Positions 8,139-17,013 of a DNA stretch of 64,000 nt are shown here, one piece after another; within the stretch, counting starts at the first letter, position 1; the number at the start of each line of letters is the position of its first letter. The position numbers and the translations under genes are program-made. The stretch is from the NCBI GenBank assembly GCA_964418755.1, contig CAYQNS010000002.1, forward strand, positions 1 to 64,000, in the 5' to 3' direction. The stretch is from 4572-123 sp964418755. Lineage in GTDB: Bacteria; Desulfobacterota; Desulfobacteria; Desulfobacterales; 4572-123. Under the pieces are notes generated by a model. That model saw only the letters and a program-made list of their open reading frames with translations, was not told the origin of the DNA and searched no databases.

Positions 8139-8933
8139 TCATGTTGCTTTTACCCCTTTCAGGACTTGCAGCATGGCTGCCGGATCAGAGGCCCGCACCA
8201 GGCTTTCACCGATCAAAAAATTGTAGATTCCCGCCTTGAGGCCGTTTTCTATATCCTTTCGATCGCAGATGCCGCTGGCGGCAACCGCCACCTGGTCCGG
8301 TCCAAGTTCGCATGCAAGTGTAGCAGCCGTTTGCGTATCCGTTTCAAAGGAGGTCAGGTTGCGGTTATTGATTCCGATCAGGTGTGCCCCGGCACGTAAA
8401 GCCGTATCAAGATCCTCCCGGCAATGGACTTCCACCAACGCATCCAGTTTTAGTTCCCGGCAAAGTGCCAGATAGTCGTGCAACTGACTTTCCGAAAGAA
8501 TCCTGACAATCAGAAGAACGGCATCGGCACCCAGTGCACCTGATTCGAAAATCTGGTAGGATGAAATCAAAAAATCCTTACGCAGCACCGGCAGGGTGGT
8601 TGCCTGGCGGGCCGCTGCAAGATCGGACGGACTGCCGTTGAAAAAATGCCGGTCGGTCAGCACGGATATGGCGGCCGCACCGCCCTCTTCATAAGCCGCA
8701 GCCTGACGGGCAGCATCCAGACCCGCGCAGATGATACCCTTTGAAGGGGATGCCCGCTTAATTTCGGCAATAATATTCACCCCGCTATGATCCGGCATGG
8801 CGAGTTTTTGCCGAAAAGAACGCTTGTTTTGAATATGCCGGCTTTTTTCCCGGAGCCCGGATTCGGGAATACGCGTTTTGGCCGTCGCGATCTCTTCTTT
8901 TTTGTATTCAACAATGCGTGTTAAAAAATCCAT
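8139..8933 (-). CDS. trpC: Indole-3-glycerol phosphate synthase
   Basis: A 264-residue barrel enzyme that decarboxylates and closes CdRP to indole-3-glycerol phosphate. IIAEIKRASPSKGII carries catalytic Glu and Lys with the substrate serine; VLRKDFLISSYQIFESGALGAD carries the second lysine; LIGINNRNLTSFETD and VAASGICDRKDIE complete the phosphate site. It is a separate protein, not fused to TrpF as in enterobacteria. It starts three bases after the trpD stop, so translation is coupled. Confidence 0.97.
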   Translation of the reverse strand: MDFLTRIVEYKKEEIATAKTRIPESGLREKSRHIQNKRSFRQKLAMPDHSGVNIIAEIKRASPSKGIICAGLDAARQAAAYEEGGAAAISVLTDRHFFNGSPSDLAAARQATTLPVLRKDFLISSYQIFESGALGADAVLLIVRILSESQLHDYLALCRELKLDALVEVHCREDLDTALRAGAHLIGINNRNLTSFETDTQTAATLACELGPDQVAVAASGICDRKDIENGLKAGIYNFLIGESLVRASDPAAMLQVLKGVKAT

Positions 8934-8936
8934 ATC

Positions 8937-9953
8937 CTATCCATTGGTTTGGGTGTAGTCGATCAGTGCTTCCAGTTTGGCACCCCCGGCCCCGGTGTCT
9001 ATAGCCCTTTCGGCCATACCGATTCCCTGCTGAAAATCCGTGGCCAGGCCTGCTGTAATAAGGGCCGCTGCAGTGTTGAGAAGGATCACATCCCGCCGGG
9101 GTCCGGGTTCACCGTCAAGTATTTTGCGGGTAATTTGGGCATTTTCTCCAGGTAAGCCCCCGGTAAGGTCGGTTGAATCGGCAAGTTGCCCGAAAAACTG
9201 TTCCGGATTGATGTCATAGGTCTGGATGACATTATTTTTAAGTTCGGTGATACGAGTGGGCGCGCAAACGGAAATTTCATCCAACCCGTCATGTCCGTGA
9301 ACCACCATGGCGCTTTTTGAACCCAACTGCTTCAGGGCATGGGCAAACATTTCCGTAAGTTCCGGCGCATAAACACCCAAAAGCTGGCAATTGGCCCCGG
9401 CCGGATTGGTCAAGGGGCCCAGCATGTTGAAAATACTGCGCAGCCCGACCTGCTTACGGGCATTGGCGGCAAACCGCATGGCGCCATGATAAAGGGGGGC
9501 AAACAAAAAGCCGATGCCGATCTGGCCAATGGCTTCTTCGACAATTTCCGGATCAACATTCAGCTTTACCCCCAGCGCTTCCAGGAGATCGGCACTGCCG
9601 CATTGGCTGGAAACAGAACGATTGCCGTGCTTGGCCACCGTCACACCGCAGCCGGCAAGCACAAAGGCGGTGGTACTTGAAATGTTAAACGTTTTTGCCC
9701 TGTCGCCCCCTGTGCCGCAGGTGTCCATCACCACGGAAGAGGTTGTCTGTATTCTCGTCGCCTTACGGCGCATGGCCAGAGCCGCCCCGGCCAGTTCCCC
9801 GAAAGTTTCTCCCTTGGTAGCCAGGGCTCCCATGAAGGCGCCGATCTGAGCATCGGTTGCATTGCCCGACAGGATTTCGTTGATCATCTGTGCCATCCGC
9901 TCTTCATTCAGATTTTCTCCGTTGATGATTCTGCTTAAGTTTTCTTTAAACAT
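8937..9953 (-). CDS. trpD: Anthranilate phosphoribosyltransferase
   Basis: A 338-residue enzyme that joins anthranilate to PRPP. The PRPP loop is MDTCGTGGDRAKTFNIS near residue 80, followed by VAKHGNRSVSSQCGSADLLEALG, the anthranilate and magnesium signature. RSIFNMLGPLTNPAG and VVHGHDGLDEIS are also family marks. It stands alone rather than fused to the amidotransferase. It follows trpG by 66 bases without any evident terminator and runs directly into trpC. Confidence 0.97.
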   Translation of the reverse strand: MFKENLSRIINGENLNEERMAQMINEILSGNATDAQIGAFMGALATKGETFGELAGAALAMRRKATRIQTTSSVVMDTCGTGGDRAKTFNISSTTAFVLAGCGVTVAKHGNRSVSSQCGSADLLEALGVKLNVDPEIVEEAIGQIGIGFLFAPLYHGAMRFAANARKQVGLRSIFNMLGPLTNPAGANCQLLGVYAPELTEMFAHALKQLGSKSAMVVHGHDGLDEISVCAPTRITELKNNVIQTYDINPEQFFGQLADSTDLTGGLPGENAQITRKILDGEPGPRRDVILLNTAAALITAGLATDFQQGIGMAERAIDTGAGGAKLEALIDYTQTNG

Positions 9954-10019
9954 GGTTTACCTTCCTTATCTATAGTCTTTAATTACCCATAAAGTCTTTG
10001 CGCCTGTGTGAGACCTTTT

Positions 10020-10618
<599 letters not shown>

Positions 10619-10622
<4 letters not shown>

Positions 10623-12118
10623 TTAAATGTCTCCTTAACAGGCTTTAACTGCATCAACTCCAGAGCTCGCTGCAGGGCCATGGCTTTATTTACCGTCTCG
10701 ATTCTTTCTTTCTCAGGTTCGGAATCCGCCACGATACCGGCTCCGGCGCGCACGGTGAGCCGGCCCTCTTCAACACAGGCGGTGCGGATGGTAATGGCCA
10801 GGTCCATGTTCCCGTTAAAAGAAATATAGCCCACTGCACCCCCATAGGGCCCGCGCGGTCCTTTTTCAAGTTTTGCAATAATTTCCATGGCTCTGACCTT
10901 GGGTGCGCCTGTCAGGGTTCCGGCCGGAAATGTCGCCCGCAGAAGATCCCAGACATCGTAGTCGGATCGCAGATCACAGCAGATATTGGATACCAGGTGC
11001 ATGACGTGTGAATACCTCTCCACCACCATCAGTTCGGTCACCTGAACAGTCCCGGTTTTTGCCACGCGTCCCAGATCATTGCGCCCCAGATCCACCAGCA
11101 TGAGGTGCTCGGCCCGCTCTTTCTCGTCGGCCAGCAGATCACTGGCCAGCGCACGGTCGGCCTGTTCACTGTCGCCCCTGGGACGGGTCCCTGCAATGGG
11201 CCGCAGGACAGCCACATTGTTTTCAAGGCGCACCATGGTTTCCGGTGAGGAGCCCACCAGGGCGGTTTCTTCCAGATGCATGAAATACATATAGGGAGAA
11301 GGGTTGATATAGCGCTGGGCCCGATAGAGCATCCATAAATCCGGCAGTTGATCGCAGACAAATGCCTGGGAAACAACCGCCTGAATTACATCTCCTGCCC
11401 GTATATGCTCCTTTACCTGCTCCACTTGAGAACGAAAGGCAGGCGCCGTATCAATTCCGGTCAATTTGTATTCAAATTCGGCATCGGTATCCGTTGTTTC
11501 GAGCAGGGGGCGATCTGCTTTTGCCAGCAGGGCACCTGCCCGCATGCGGGCGTTTTCATATGTCTGTTCATCAGAAATTTGATCATCGGTAAACCCAATC
11601 ACGACGGCCGTCAGGGTGTTTCGGATATTGTCGAAAATAATCAGCTCATCGGGAATAATAAATCGGGCCAGGGCTTTATCATCTGTTGATATGCCCGGCA
11701 GCGGCTCAAAAAAACCGACCATCTCATAGCTCAGGTAGCCCACCATACCGCCCCAGAAACGCGGCAGTTCCGGCATGTCAGCCGGCTGGAATTTGTCCAT
11801 CTGGCTTTTCAAAACCTTTAGCGGATCACCATTGTGGGGTACCTGCCTAAGGCTGTTTTTATCCTCTATTTCTACCCGGTCGGCATACACCCGGATGTGG
11901 CAGTGCGCGGAAACACCCAGAAAGCTGTAACGGCCCCATCTTTCCCCGCCTTCGACACTTTCCAGCAAAAACACCGGATTTTGTCCGGTATAAAATTTTT
12001 TCAACAGGGCCACCGGTGTCAGGGTATCGGCAAGAATTTCAGTACATACCGGAATAACGTTAAATTTTTCAGCCAGCCGGCAAAATCGCTCCTTGACCGG
12101 AAATTGATTCAGCAGCAT
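10619..12118 (-). CDS. trpE: Anthranilate synthase component I
   Basis: A 499-residue chorismate-using enzyme that forms anthranilate with ammonia from TrpG. The tryptophan feedback pocket motif FLLESVEGGERWGRYSFLG lies near residue 50. The chorismate site includes IAGTRPRGDSEQADR, DLGRNDLGRVA and the C-terminal RAGAGIVADSEPEKE. The start at 12118 has AGGAG about 11 bases upstream; the longer frame to 12268 is rejected because it would run through both attenuator hairpins. It is the first structural gene of the operon and shares four bases with trpG. Confidence 0.96.
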
Positions 12119-12201
12119 AATTGTTTTTTTCTCCTGTGTTGCTATTGCAACCCGTAGTTTTTCATAGATAGTTGCCTTAATAAGCAATTTATCCATAAAA
12201 A

Positions 12202-12229
12202 AAGAGCCGTGGATATTTCCACGACTCTT
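12202..12229 (-). terminator. Second intrinsic terminator in the trp leader
   Basis: On the minus strand the stem AAGAGTCGTGGA / TCCACGGCTCTT (one G-U pair) closes an AATA loop and is followed by seven T residues. It lies 84 bases before the trpE start and just downstream of the first terminator hairpin. Confidence 0.75.
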
Positions 12230-12243
12230 AAAAAAATAAAAAA

Positions 12244-12273
12244 GGATCGCGGGCCTTGGGCGGCCCACGATCC
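12244..12273 (-). terminator. First intrinsic terminator (trp attenuator)
   Basis: On the minus strand GGATCGTGGGCC pairs with GGCCCGCGATCC (12 bp, one G-U) around GCCCAA, and is followed at once by TTTTTTATTTTTTTT. It lies 75 bases after the last Trp codon of trpL, the usual distance for a ribosome-controlled attenuator. A competing antiterminator helix was not resolved by eye. Confidence 0.85.
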
Positions 12274-12302
12274 CAAAAAGTATTATTCTATTATTTTACA
12301 AA

Positions 12303-12401
12303 CTACACAAATACTTTGGCGCCGGCATGCCCGTCGGAGTTGGCCTGCCACCACCAGCGTTTTATATCTGAATTACAAATTATGTGCCTGTCTGTTTTCA
12401 T
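12303..12401 (-). CDS. trpL: trp operon leader peptide (three consecutive Trp codons)
   Basis: A 32-residue ORF, MKTDRHIICNSDIKR then Trp-Trp-Trp at codons 16-18 (bases 12356-12348), ending with TAG. An AAAGGCAG ribosome site lies just before the ATG. Trp is the rarest amino acid, so three in a row just upstream of a strong terminator and trpE marks a classical attenuation leader: when charged tRNA-Trp is scarce the ribosome stalls at the triplet and lets RNA polymerase pass. The frame is open further upstream to 12500, but the later ATG is the natural leader start. A TTGACA hexamer at 12458-12453 may be the -35 box; no convincing -10 was found. Confidence 0.85.
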   Translation of the reverse strand: MKTDRHIICNSDIKRWWWQANSDGHAGAKVFV

Positions 12402-12501
12402 ATCTGCCTTTTTTATGAATGTTGCAGTAACGGTGACATTTATTAAAATCTCTGTCAAGTATTTTTTTAACCGCACCGGCATCGTTTTTTGAATAATCAC
12501 C

Positions 12502-12863
12502 TTGCAGCTTCACGGTTTTCTTTAGTATCTAAATTCTAAAATTCATATTTTTATGTCAGAAAATAAATCACAATGATTAAAATCCCAAATTTCAAAATAG
12601 AGAAAAATCAAAATACCTCCAAGCTATGTGTGGGCAAATAATTTGCTTTGGCTCTTCTTTGAGATTTAGATATTGGAATTTGTTTGTCTTTTGGTGCTTA
12701 TAATTTGTAATTTTCCGGCTTATCCGCCTCTGGCGGGTTTATCCGGCTTAGGGTATTAGTACTTGCGAAATATTCAAATTTCAAGTATTACTAATAGGCT
12801 ATGAGTATTTTAGGGGATATCTATAAAACCAACGAGCCATAACCGAAACAACAGGAGTGTAGT
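12502..12863. other. AT-rich intergenic region with an imperfect hairpin
   Basis: No gene is seen in these 362 bases between divergent trpL and the threonine aldolase gene. A CCGCC-TCT-GGCGG palindrome (12725-12737) lies within a TCCGGCTTATCCG-like repeat. A larger hairpin spans 12754-12796: TATTAGTA..CTT..GAAAT pairs with ATTTC..AAG..TACTAATA, with small bulges and an ATTCAA loop. It could be an operator or a leader structure for the downstream gene. Confidence 0.45.
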
Positions 12864-13910
12864 ATGCATATTATTGACATGCGCTCAGACACCGTTACCC
12901 GGCCCACAGATGCCATGCGGCAGGCCATGGCATCGGCAGAAGTCGGTGACGATGTGTTTGGTGAAGATCCGACGGTAAACCGCCTGGAAGAGATGGCAGC
13001 GGAAATGACCGGCAAAGAGGCCGCTCTGTTCGTCACCAGCGGCACCATGGGCAACCTGGTCAGCCAGTTGGCTCATTGTGGCCGGGGGGATGAAATGATT
13101 TTGGGGGACCAGTCTCATATTTTTTATTACGAACAGGGCGGCAGCGCCGCGGTGGGGGGGATTCATCCCCGGATCGTGCCCAACAAAGAGGATGGCACCA
13201 TCGATCTCAAAGACCTTACGGATGCCATTCGTCAGGATAACATCCATTTCCCCAGCACCCGGCTCATTGTGCTTGAAAATACGCACAACCGCTGCTTTGG
13301 ATCGCCCATTGACAGGCCATACATTCAGAGCGTTGCCAAAATCGCCCACAACAATGATTTGAAGCTGCATATTGACGGGGCCAGAATTTTCAATGCCGCG
13401 GCGGCCCTGCAAGCCACAGTCGGTGATCTTATCAGCGATGCGGATTCCATCAGCTTTTGCCTGAGCAAAGGACTGGCCGCTCCGGCCGGCTCCATGGTCT
13501 GCGGATCCGAAGGTTTTATCGCCCGGGCACGCCGTGCCCGAAAGCTGCTCGGGGGCGGCATGCGGCAAACCGGAATACTGGCGGCTGCCGGAATCGTCTC
13601 CTTAACGGAAATGGTGGATCGACTGACCGAGGATCATGCCAATGCCCGGGCCTTTGCCCTGGGGCTGGCGACCATGGACGGAATCTTAATTGACGTGGAC
13701 CGGGTCAAAACCAATCTTGTATTTTTTTCAGTCCAAAAAAAAGATCTGACAGCATCGGCACTTGCAGAGAAACTGGACCTGGAAGGCGTTCGGGTATTGC
13801 CGATTCCAATGGATGGGGAGCGTATCCGGGCGGTGGTCCACTATGAGATCAGTGCCGGAAATATTCGTCGCGCACTGGACATATTCAAAAGTGTACTCGA
13901 TAGAGCGTAA
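12864..13910 (+). CDS. ltaE: Low-specificity threonine aldolase
   Basis: A 348-residue fold-type I PLP enzyme that splits threonine or allo-threonine to glycine and acetaldehyde. The start MHIIDMRSDTVTRPTDAMR is the family signature; FVTSGTMGNLVSQLAH binds the cofactor phosphate; LHIDGARIFNAA has the Asp-Gly-Ala-Arg motif; FCLSKGLAAPAGSM carries the PLP lysine near residue 203. AGGAG lies upstream of the ATG. The gene stands alone, divergent from the trp operon, with a structured upstream region. The stereospecificity (L or L-allo) cannot be read from the sequence. Confidence 0.93.
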   Translation: MHIIDMRSDTVTRPTDAMRQAMASAEVGDDVFGEDPTVNRLEEMAAEMTGKEAALFVTSGTMGNLVSQLAHCGRGDEMILGDQSHIFYYEQGGSAAVGGIHPRIVPNKEDGTIDLKDLTDAIRQDNIHFPSTRLIVLENTHNRCFGSPIDRPYIQSVAKIAHNNDLKLHIDGARIFNAAAALQATVGDLISDADSISFCLSKGLAAPAGSMVCGSEGFIARARRARKLLGGGMRQTGILAAAGIVSLTEMVDRLTEDHANARAFALGLATMDGILIDVDRVKTNLVFFSVQKKDLTASALAEKLDLEGVRVLPIPMDGERIRAVVHYEISAGNIRRALDIFKSVLDRA

Positions 13911-13928
13911 ATAATTTGAAACTCAAAA

Positions 13929-13954
13929 CCTCCGTGCCCTCCGTGCCTCTGTGG
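13929..13954 (-). repeat. Dispersed CCACAGAGGCACGGAGGGCACGG-type repeat
   Basis: Read on the minus strand this begins CCACAGAGGCACGGAGGGCA, matching the copies at 2736 and 5180. On the plus strand it is followed by GCCACGGTGGGAACCTGCAAC text resembling that beside the first copy. Confidence 0.5.
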
Positions 13955-14042
13955 CTATCTTGTCTGTTTTATTTGCCACGGTGGGAACCTGCAACTTACA
14001 ACCTGCAACCCCGAAAACCAACATTTCCAAGGATCAATGGGT

Positions 14043-14126
14043 ATGGCAAAAATACTTGTTATTGATGACGATCACGTCACAAACAAGCTGATGAAGGAAA
14101 TCATTTACGACACCATTAATGTTTGA
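14043..14126 (+). pseudogene. Response-regulator receiver domain fragment
   Basis: A 27-residue ORF, MAKILVIDDDHVTNKLM then KEIIYDTINV and a TGA stop. The first strand and acidic pocket (ILVIDDD) are those of a CheY-like receiver domain, but the chain stops before the phosphoryl-accepting Asp, so it cannot work as one. An AAGGA ribosome site remains upstream. The last bases overlap the end of the purH formyltransferase gene on the other strand. It is best read as the surviving head of a broken regulator gene, possibly cut when the purH block was joined here. Confidence 0.7.
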
Positions 14127-15366
14127 AACTTCGCTGGCCCGTATAAACCATGGCAACACCGGCGTCGTTGCAGGCCTCGATGGACTGGTAATCATTGGTG
14201 GACCCCCCCGGTTGAATCACGCTGGAGATGCCTTCCCGGACACCCACATCCACCCCGTCCCGGAATGGGAAAAATGCATCACTGACCATTGCAGCATGGA
14301 TCAAACCGCCTCTTTCCGCATCTACCCGGGCATCGATTTCTTTTGTTTGTTCCGGGTCCTGAAGTTCGTTATAGGCAATTTTGTGCTGCTCAAAACAATA
14401 CCGGTCGGCCAGTTTGCGATAGGCTTTGTCACGCGCAATCTCAGCCACGCCGACACGGTCCTGTTCGCCGGTGCCGATGCCAACGGTGACCAGGTCCTTC
14501 ACATAAATCACGGAGTTGGACGTGACCCCGGCCTCCACCATCCAGCCGAACAGCAGGTCCTGGTACTCTTTTTCAGTGGGTTGCCGGTCGATCTCGTAGG
14601 TCCGGCCCTTGTATTCGCATCGGGCCGGTTTTAAATCCTCTTTAAATCGGGCCGCAGGAACAAAGGACCACTGGGCCACGATTCCGCCGTCGATGAGGCT
14701 TTTGAATTCCACACAGCGTTGGCCGACAAACTGCTGCAACCGGTGAATATTATCAATGCGGATCACCCGCAGGTTTTTCTTGCGGGCAAAAATATCCATG
14801 GCTCCCTCTTCGAAATCAGGCGCCACCACCACCTCGGCGTACTGGTTGGAAATGGCCGCAGCCGTGTCCCTGTCCACCGGCCGATTCAGGGCAATACAAC
14901 CGCCAAAGGCCGCCACCCGATCGGCCATATTGGCCATGATATAGGCATCGCCCAGGGTATCGGACTGGGCCACGCCGCAGGGATTGTTATGCTTGACGAT
15001 CACTGCAGTGGGTTTATCTGTAAAATACCTGAGAATATTCAAGGAATTATCCGCATCCGTCAGATTAGTTTTACCCGGATGCTTTCCGGATTGCAGCAGT
15101 TCTATGTCCGAAGCCAGGTATTGGCCCGGCTGAATCATTCTGGTTTCTCCCAGCACCAGATTGCCGTTGACCATTCGGTACAGGGCAGCCTCCTGTCCGG
15201 GATTTTCTCCGTACCGCAGCCCCTTGTTAACATTATCGATGGTCCAGACAACCTTTTCATAGGCAAGGGTCTGGCGATTGTCGTTGTCAATAAAACTGAT
15301 TTCCATCCGGGACGGAAAATGATCGTCCATGATGGTTTTGTACATTTTTTTCAGATCTTCAGCCAT
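14116..15366 (-). CDS. purH: AICAR formyltransferase (C-terminal half of PurH as a separate gene)
   Basis: A 416-residue protein equivalent to the transformylase domain of bifunctional PurH, which formylates AICAR with 10-formyl-tetrahydrofolate. The catalytic Lys-His pair is in VIVKHNNPCGVAQS; AYIMANMADRVAAFGG, SNSVIYVKDL and the C-terminal SDAFFPFRDGVDV and IQPGGSTNDY are family marks. The start MAEDLKKMYKTIM at 15366 has GAGAT upstream; the frame is open to 15402. It lies 71 bases after the IMP cyclohydrolase gene on the same strand and in a different frame. The 3-prime end touches a receiver-domain remnant. Confidence 0.9.
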   Translation of the reverse strand: MAEDLKKMYKTIMDDHFPSRMEISFIDNDNRQTLAYEKVVWTIDNVNKGLRYGENPGQEAALYRMVNGNLVLGETRMIQPGQYLASDIELLQSGKHPGKTNLTDADNSLNILRYFTDKPTAVIVKHNNPCGVAQSDTLGDAYIMANMADRVAAFGGCIALNRPVDRDTAAAISNQYAEVVVAPDFEEGAMDIFARKKNLRVIRIDNIHRLQQFVGQRCVEFKSLIDGGIVAQWSFVPAARFKEDLKPARCEYKGRTYEIDRQPTEKEYQDLLFGWMVEAGVTSNSVIYVKDLVTVGIGTGEQDRVGVAEIARDKAYRKLADRYCFEQHKIAYNELQDPEQTKEIDARVDAERGGLIHAAMVSDAFFPFRDGVDVGVREGISSVIQPGGSTNDYQSIEACNDAGVAMVYTGQRSFKH

Positions 15367-15437
15367 GTTTATATCTCTTTGTTTGGATTTTATGTTTTGC
15401 ATTGGTAAATGGTTATTTAGACGGAAGGCTGATTAGC

Positions 15438-16145
15438 CTAAACTCCTTCAGCCTTTCGATAGCATTCCCTCACTGCGCCATATTTCTCAGCCATCAGAAA
15501 ATCGGCAATGGTCCGGTCATAGGCCGCTGTATGCTCAAAGGCTTTGCGGGCCAGATGAAACCGCAGATCAAGGGAAGTCATGCCATGATTGGCCTCCATA
15601 TCGGTCAACACCCTGATGTAATCGGACGGATCCACCACCGATGCCACGCGGATGAAATTTTTGGCCGATGCCCGGATCATGCATGGTCCCCCTATGTCAA
15701 TGTTTCCCCGGGCCTGTTCAACGGTTACCTCCGGTTTGGCAATGGTCTCTTTGAAAGGATACAGATTGACGACAACCATATCTATGGCCACGCTGCCTGT
15801 CCGTTTCAGATCCTGCTGGTGTGCGTTGTTGTAAGTTTCAGTCAGCAGTCCCAGATAGATTCGAAAATCAAGCGTTTTGACCAGCCCGCCCTGGGTTTCC
15901 GGCTGGCCCGTATACTCCGACACCCTTGTCAGGCAGGTATCTGCTCTGACGCCCAGAATATCCAGGAGCCTGGCAAAGGTTCCGCCGGTGGAAAAAAATT
16001 GTATATCCGGATTCAATTCTATCATCCGGGGAATAAACATATCCAGACCTTTTTTGTCCGAAACACTGACCAGAACATGCCCGACTTTCACCTTGTCATC
16101 GATTTTTTCTACTATGTTAATGCCCATAAGCGTTGCCGGCGGCAT
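15438..16145 (-). CDS. purH: IMP cyclohydrolase (N-terminal half of PurH as a separate gene)
   Basis: About 235 residues equivalent to the MGS-like cyclohydrolase domain of PurH, which closes FAICAR to IMP. HVLVSVSDKKGLDMF, FFSTGGT and VSEYTGQPE match the family. Residues equivalent to the known active site are kept: Lys in VKTL, Tyr in VVNLYPF, Asp in NIDIGGPCMI and Lys in ASAKNF. The usual KTLHPKVHGG is changed to KTLDFRIYLG. The start is uncertain: ATG at 16145 or 16127 (MGINIVEK), with an AGGAGG about 20 bases too far upstream, and the frame is open to a TTG at 16196. Confidence 0.87.
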   Translation of the reverse strand: MPPATLMGINIVEKIDDKVKVGHVLVSVSDKKGLDMFIPRMIELNPDIQFFSTGGTFARLLDILGVRADTCLTRVSEYTGQPETQGGLVKTLDFRIYLGLLTETYNNAHQQDLKRTGSVAIDMVVVNLYPFKETIAKPEVTVEQARGNIDIGGPCMIRASAKNFIRVASVVDPSDYIRVLTDMEANHGMTSLDLRFHLARKAFEHTAAYDRTIADFLMAEKYGAVRECYRKAEGV

Positions 16146-16233
16146 TGGTTTGATATGATGCCGCTGATTCCTCCTTTTTTTAAATGTTAATGACAAACTC
16201 CAAAACCAGTAACCTTGAAATCACAAATTATTC

Positions 16234-16264
16234 GCAGGATGGGCAAAGCGAAGCGTGCCCATCT
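16234..16264. repeat. GATGGGCA..TGCCCATC palindromic repeat
   Basis: GATGGGCA..AAGCGAAGCG..TGCCCATC forms an 8-bp stem with an inner GCGAAGC palindrome. It resembles the GTGGGC/GCCCAC repeats at 8100, 27621 and 49593 in design but not in exact text. It lies directly after the HD-domain gene stop. Confidence 0.5.
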
Positions 16265-16265
16265 G

Positions 16266-16982
16266 TCAGCATTTCCCGGCATATTCGTCTAAAAAACGCT
16301 GAAAAAAAACGTTCATAAAATCGTGACGTCCGGCAGCCAGTCGACGTCCCTCTTCCGTCAGCATCCTGTCCCTGATTTTACTCAATTTCAGCTTGAATTC
16401 ACGGTATCCTGTGTCTTCCCTTGAATAGGACAGGGTATCTTCCACCCGGACATCCGGGTTATGCAGCCGGGCCCCCAGTTCGCCTGCAAAAAGATAGGCC
16501 CGGGCCACGCCCACTGCACCGATGGCGTCTATCTTGTCCGCATCAAAAAGAACTTTGGCTTCCAGAGTACATGGCTTCTCGTCACCCCGAAAACGATGAG
16601 ATTGGATACAATGGATAATATTATTTTTCTGCTCATCGGTCAGCTCCAGGTCCTTTATCAGGGGGCGGGCCATCTGGGCGCCCAGGTGGGCATGGCAGAT
16701 CGTCCCATTGGACGAATCCTGTTCACACCGACCGATATCATGCAGATAGGCGGCAATCCGGAGTACCTGCATATCGGCCCCCTCCCTGAGACCGATTCGC
16801 TCGCACAAGCGGACAACCCGAAGGGTATGGTCCCAGTCATGACTGCCGTGTGCATTCTCAAACAGGTTTTTAGAAATTTTTCGGATCCGTCCTGCCGGAG
16901 ATTCAAGGCTCACGCTGCCCGGTTGCCATATGGTTTGAGAGTCCGGTTGCAATTTTTTTTTAGATGCTTCAAACAGCGTCAT
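16266..16982 (-). CDS. HD-domain phosphohydrolase
   Basis: A 238-residue metal-dependent hydrolase of the HD superfamily. The metal residues appear in order: His in GSHDWDHTLRVVRLCERIG, His-Asp in AAYLHDIGR, and Asp in VLFDADKIDAIGA. This arrangement matches the YedJ-like group of HD proteins, which act on nucleotides or other phosphomonoesters; the substrate cannot be told. It starts 31 bases after the PilB-like gene on the same strand, so the two are probably one transcript. The first 30 residues are poorly conserved-looking. Confidence 0.85.
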   Translation of the reverse strand: MTLFEASKKKLQPDSQTIWQPGSVSLESPAGRIRKISKNLFENAHGSHDWDHTLRVVRLCERIGLREGADMQVLRIAAYLHDIGRCEQDSSNGTICHAHLGAQMARPLIKDLELTDEQKNNIIHCIQSHRFRGDEKPCTLEAKVLFDADKIDAIGAVGVARAYLFAGELGARLHNPDVRVEDTLSYSREDTGYREFKLKLSKIRDRMLTEEGRRLAAGRHDFMNVFFQRFLDEYAGKC

Positions 16983-17013
16983 TTTTTTACCTGCCGGGTT
17001 GCGGCCCTGTCAT

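Noticed and set aside
12119..12268. N-terminal extension of TrpE by 50 residues
   Set aside because: It would be translated through two terminator hairpins and lacks a ribosome site; 12118 has both the site and the family length.
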